From JBKEHD01 sp046710445 (GTDB taxonomy: Bacteria > Pseudomonadota > Alphaproteobacteria > Rickettsiales > Midichloriaceae): a stretch of DNA of 8,522 nt. Where the stretch lies: contig JBKEHD010000035.1 in the NCBI GenBank assembly GCA_046710445.1, forward strand, positions 1-8,522, in the 5' to 3' direction. A program made the translations under genes and the position numbers. Shown one piece after another: positions 7,110 to 8,522 of this stretch (positions are counted from its first letter, which is position 1; each line of letters begins with the position of its first letter). The notes below the pieces were generated by a model, which saw only the letters and a program-made list of their open reading frames with translations, had not been told where the DNA came from and did not search any database.

Positions 7110-7186
7110 GCATTTGTAGCTCAGCTGGATAGAGCATTGCCTTCCGAAGGCAGCGGTCGGGGGTTCGAATCCCTCCAAATGCACCA
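7110..7186 (+). tRNA. tRNA-Arg (anticodon CCG), CCA encoded
   Basis: A full cloverleaf of 77 nt folds by eye. The acceptor stem GCATTTG (7110-7116) pairs perfectly with CAAATGC (7176-7182). The D stem is GCTC/GAGC (7119-7122, 7132-7135). The anticodon stem TTGCC/GGCAG surrounds loop TTCCGAA (7142-7148) with anticodon CCG at 7144-7146, which reads the Arg codon CGG. The T stem 7159-7163/7171-7175 encloses TTCGAAT. Discriminator A is 7183 and the CCA end is encoded at 7184-7186. It starts 5 nt after greA and has no promoter of its own between, so read-through from greA is likely. No clear terminator follows; 7187-7357 holds nothing else that I can support. Confidence 0.97.
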
Positions 7187-7357
7187 CAGATCTTCAAATA
7201 AATCACAATGCCGTTGTTTTGATGTATACCGAAATGATTTTGTAATTGGATGTAGTCCGTTCATATAACTTTGACTAACTGCATAACTCATCAGGTATTG
7301 TCTATTTACAAAGCTATAACATTATAAATAAATAGCATTACAGCAAATTTTTATAGT

Positions 7358-7648
7358 CTAGATTTTTTCTTTAATTTGTTCCTTAATATCACCAGATATA
7401 TCTTTATATTTATATATTTGCTCATCAAGGATTAAATTTAGCTGTTGATTAAGCTTAGTTTTATCAATGGCAACAAGTTCCTTTAGCTGTTGATTAAGGT
7501 TATTCTTATCAATGGCAGCTATCTCTTCTAGATATAGGGGATTCTGCTTAATATCGAGATTAGTAATTTCTGGAACTTCAACACTTAAAGGATCAAGATC
7601 ATTACCATCTTCATTAGATACAACTGCACTTTCAAAAATATCAGACAT
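7358..7648 (-). CDS. Small acidic protein with a 15-residue tandem repeat
   Basis: I do not recognise this 96-residue protein. The first 40 residues are acidic and low in structure (SNEDGNDLDPLSVEVPE); residues 45-59 and 60-74 are a tandem repeat (AIDKNNLNQQLKELV, AIDKTKLNQQLNLIL) with leucines spaced as in a short coiled coil; the tail is Lys/Glu/Ile-rich. There is no signal peptide or membrane segment. ATG 7648-7646 is preferred, with GGGTGG (7658-7653) just 4 nt upstream; a GTG at 7660 would add four residues (it overlaps that GG-rich site). It is convergent with the greA/tRNA unit and lies downstream of the strong hairpin at 7756-7804, so probably has its own promoter; TATACT at about 7701-7696 on the minus strand is one possible -10. 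The in-frame repeat and a plausible ribosome site support a real gene. Confidence 0.6.
   Translation of the reverse strand: MSDIFESAVVSNEDGNDLDPLSVEVPEITNLDIKQNPLYLEEIAAIDKNNLNQQLKELVAIDKTKLNQQLNLILDEQIYKYKDISGDIKEQIKEKI
7427..7516 (-). repeat. Two 45-bp in-frame tandem repeats
   Basis: Units 7472-7516 and 7427-7471 encode two similar 15-residue blocks (AIDKxxLNQQL core). Period 45 bp is visible directly, for example GCTGTTGATTAAG at 7441 and again at 7486. Confidence 0.85.
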
Positions 7649-7755
7649 AAAACCACCCACTTATACTCAGCGCTATATTATGCAGCGAATGAATAAAAAG
7701 TATACATAATTTTGTGAAAACACTGTAAAAAAATATAAGTTGCTGTAGGCATAAT

Positions 7756-7804
7756 AAAGCACTAGCCTAGAGGGGTCATGAATTCCCCACTAAGGCAGTG
7801 CTTT
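7756..7804. terminator. Strong stepped hairpin, terminator of the beta-barrel gene
   Basis: Three stacked stems form one long hairpin: 7756-7763 with 7797-7804 (AAAGCACT/AGTGCTTT, 8 bp), GCCT 7765-7768 with AGGC 7793-7796, and GGGG 7772-7775 with CCCC 7785-7788, enclosing a 9-nt loop. Pairing is exact within each stem, with a one-base bulge and a small internal loop. On the minus strand it follows the end of the beta-barrel gene and is trailed by ATTATG after the stem's own TTT. On the plus strand it is trailed by a T and AATTAAT. Rho-independent termination, probably in both directions, is the simplest reading; a structured small RNA or a dispersed palindromic element is an alternative. Confidence 0.75.
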
Positions 7805-7833
7805 TAATTAATAGTATAATTTAAGATTTTTTT

Positions 7834-8476
7834 TTATAGAACGAAGTGATATTTTACACCCACGGTCACAGAATGAGTTTTTAATTTCCATTTAGAGTGC
7901 GATGTTTTTACTTTTTGCCAATCTGCACCTGGCACCTTTTTTTTTGCTAAAGTTATGCGCTTTACCAAAATCTTGGAACTTATATCCAACATCTAGACTA
8001 AATTTTTCAGTTATATTAAATGAACCTCCAGTCATCAGTGCATAGGTGAAATTATTTGACTTGTTCGCACTATATGATGAGATTTTCTTTCCACCTACGT
8101 GAGTTAAGGAAGTATTCTCAGGATTAATATTAGCATAACCAATACCTATCCCTAAATAAGGTTTGATTTTAAATTCAAACGGAATATCAAAATAAACATT
8201 CGCCATTACAGCGTTAATGTTCATTTTTTGTTTGAAGTTCGGCTTTATATTATTAATTGTGACATTATTTACGCTATATTTTAAATTATTAATGCCATTA
8301 TATACTATATCTGACCTAAATTTATCATTAAATTTATATCCTATTCCTAATGAATAAGAGACACCATTCTTAAATTTATTATTTTGACTTTTTTTATAAA
8401 ATCTATCTTCACTCTTTATAGTGGGCCCATTTGTCAAGACACAAAATCCAACATTATGAGATACAAGTTTAACCAA
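7834..8476 (-). pseudogene. Outer-membrane beta-barrel protein, frameshifted at an A9 tract and lacking a signal peptide
   Basis: Eight-strand barrel of the OmpA-like/rickettsial surface-antigen type that would sit in the outer membrane. Aromatic-alternating strands with Gly-rich turns fall near residues 38-49 (YSLGIGYKFN), 53-62, 86-98, 103-117 (KPYLGIGIGYANI) and 142-170 (ending FSLDVGYKFQDF). The intact frame from 8476 stops at 7892 with a non-barrel tail (residues 181-194). The next frame, entered by skipping one base at A9 (7945-7937), encodes GADWQKVKTSHSKWKLK and then the missing last strand HSVTVGVKYHF, ending at TAA 7836-7834; restored length is 213 residues. At the 5' end the only start is TTG 8476 directly after an in-frame TAA, with no signal peptide in any frame upstream within the window, so the exported N-terminus is absent. 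Decayed gene is the simplest reading; a phase-variable gene, transcript slippage or a sequencing indel could each explain the 3' shift but not the missing leader. Confidence 0.75.
7937..7945 (-). repeat. A9 homopolymer at the frameshift point
   Basis: Nine A residues on the coding (minus) strand encode Lys178-Lys180 of the beta-barrel gene. Eight A residues instead of nine would join the body of the barrel to its last strand. A second nine-base run lies at 7827-7835 over the restored stop codon. Confidence 0.85.
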
Positions 8477-8522
8477 TTAATTACTATTATTATAATACAC
8501 TTTTGATGGAGTAACGTATTCC

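Noticed and set aside
7015..7206. Minus-strand open frame of 63 codons over the tRNA, with GGIRTPDRCLRKAMLYPAELQ-like text
   Set aside because: It is the antisense translation of tRNA-Arg, a well-known false protein in databases.
7313..7336. GCTAT/ATAGC inverted repeat as terminator after the small acidic gene
   Set aside because: Only 5 bp of mostly A/T pairs with a 14-nt loop and no U run; expected by chance in this AT-rich DNA.
7512..7709. Plus-strand open frame of 65 codons opposite the small acidic gene
   Set aside because: It is Ser/Arg-rich in the way antisense frames are; the minus frame has the in-frame repeat and the better ribosome site.

Overview
The window is strongly AT-rich bacterial DNA. 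It most likely comes from an obligately intracellular alphaproteobacterium of the order Rickettsiales (Rickettsiaceae or Midichloriaceae-like). The grounds are a rickettsial-looking AlaRS, a PraR/EcxR-type small helix-turn-helix regulator, a small 8-strand outer-membrane beta-barrel protein of the rickettsial surface-antigen type, and low coding GC. This placement is by recall of family features, not by a search. No mobile element, CRISPR array or phage gene is visible.

Layout. (1) 1-797, minus strand: the first 265 codons of an unrecognised, partly hydrophobic protein that runs off the left edge. Its N-terminus carries an 11-residue tandem duplication. (2) 798-961: divergent intergenic region with a good promoter for alaS and a weaker one for the leftward gene. 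(3) 962-5938, plus strand: a closely spaced run of alaS (alanyl-tRNA synthetase), an orphan 243-residue protein, and an unusual three-domain protein made of two GNAT acetyltransferase domains and a GrpB/UPF0157 nucleotidyltransferase-fold domain. (4) 5968-6006: a hairpin between convergent genes. (5) 6037-6456, minus strand: a 139-residue XRE regulator, divergent from greA (6625-7104, plus); the two predicted promoters overlap physically. (6) 7110-7186: tRNA-Arg(CCG), 5 nt after greA and probably co-transcribed. (7) 7358-7648, minus: a small acidic protein with a 15-residue tandem repeat. (8) 7756-7804: a strong multi-part hairpin. (9) 7834-8476, minus: an outer-membrane beta-barrel gene whose last strand is out of frame after a run of nine A residues and which has no signal peptide.

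How it fits together. The translation and transcription genes (alaS, greA, tRNA-Arg) are ordinary housekeeping functions. The accessory interest lies in the GNAT-GNAT-GrpB fusion, the beta-barrel gene broken or switched at a homopolymer, the overlapping XRE/greA promoters with a nearby inverted repeat, and the fact that all three unrecognised proteins carry a two-copy in-frame tandem duplication. I see no convincing multi-gene novel system. The fusion protein and the A9-tract gene are the best candidates for something undescribed.
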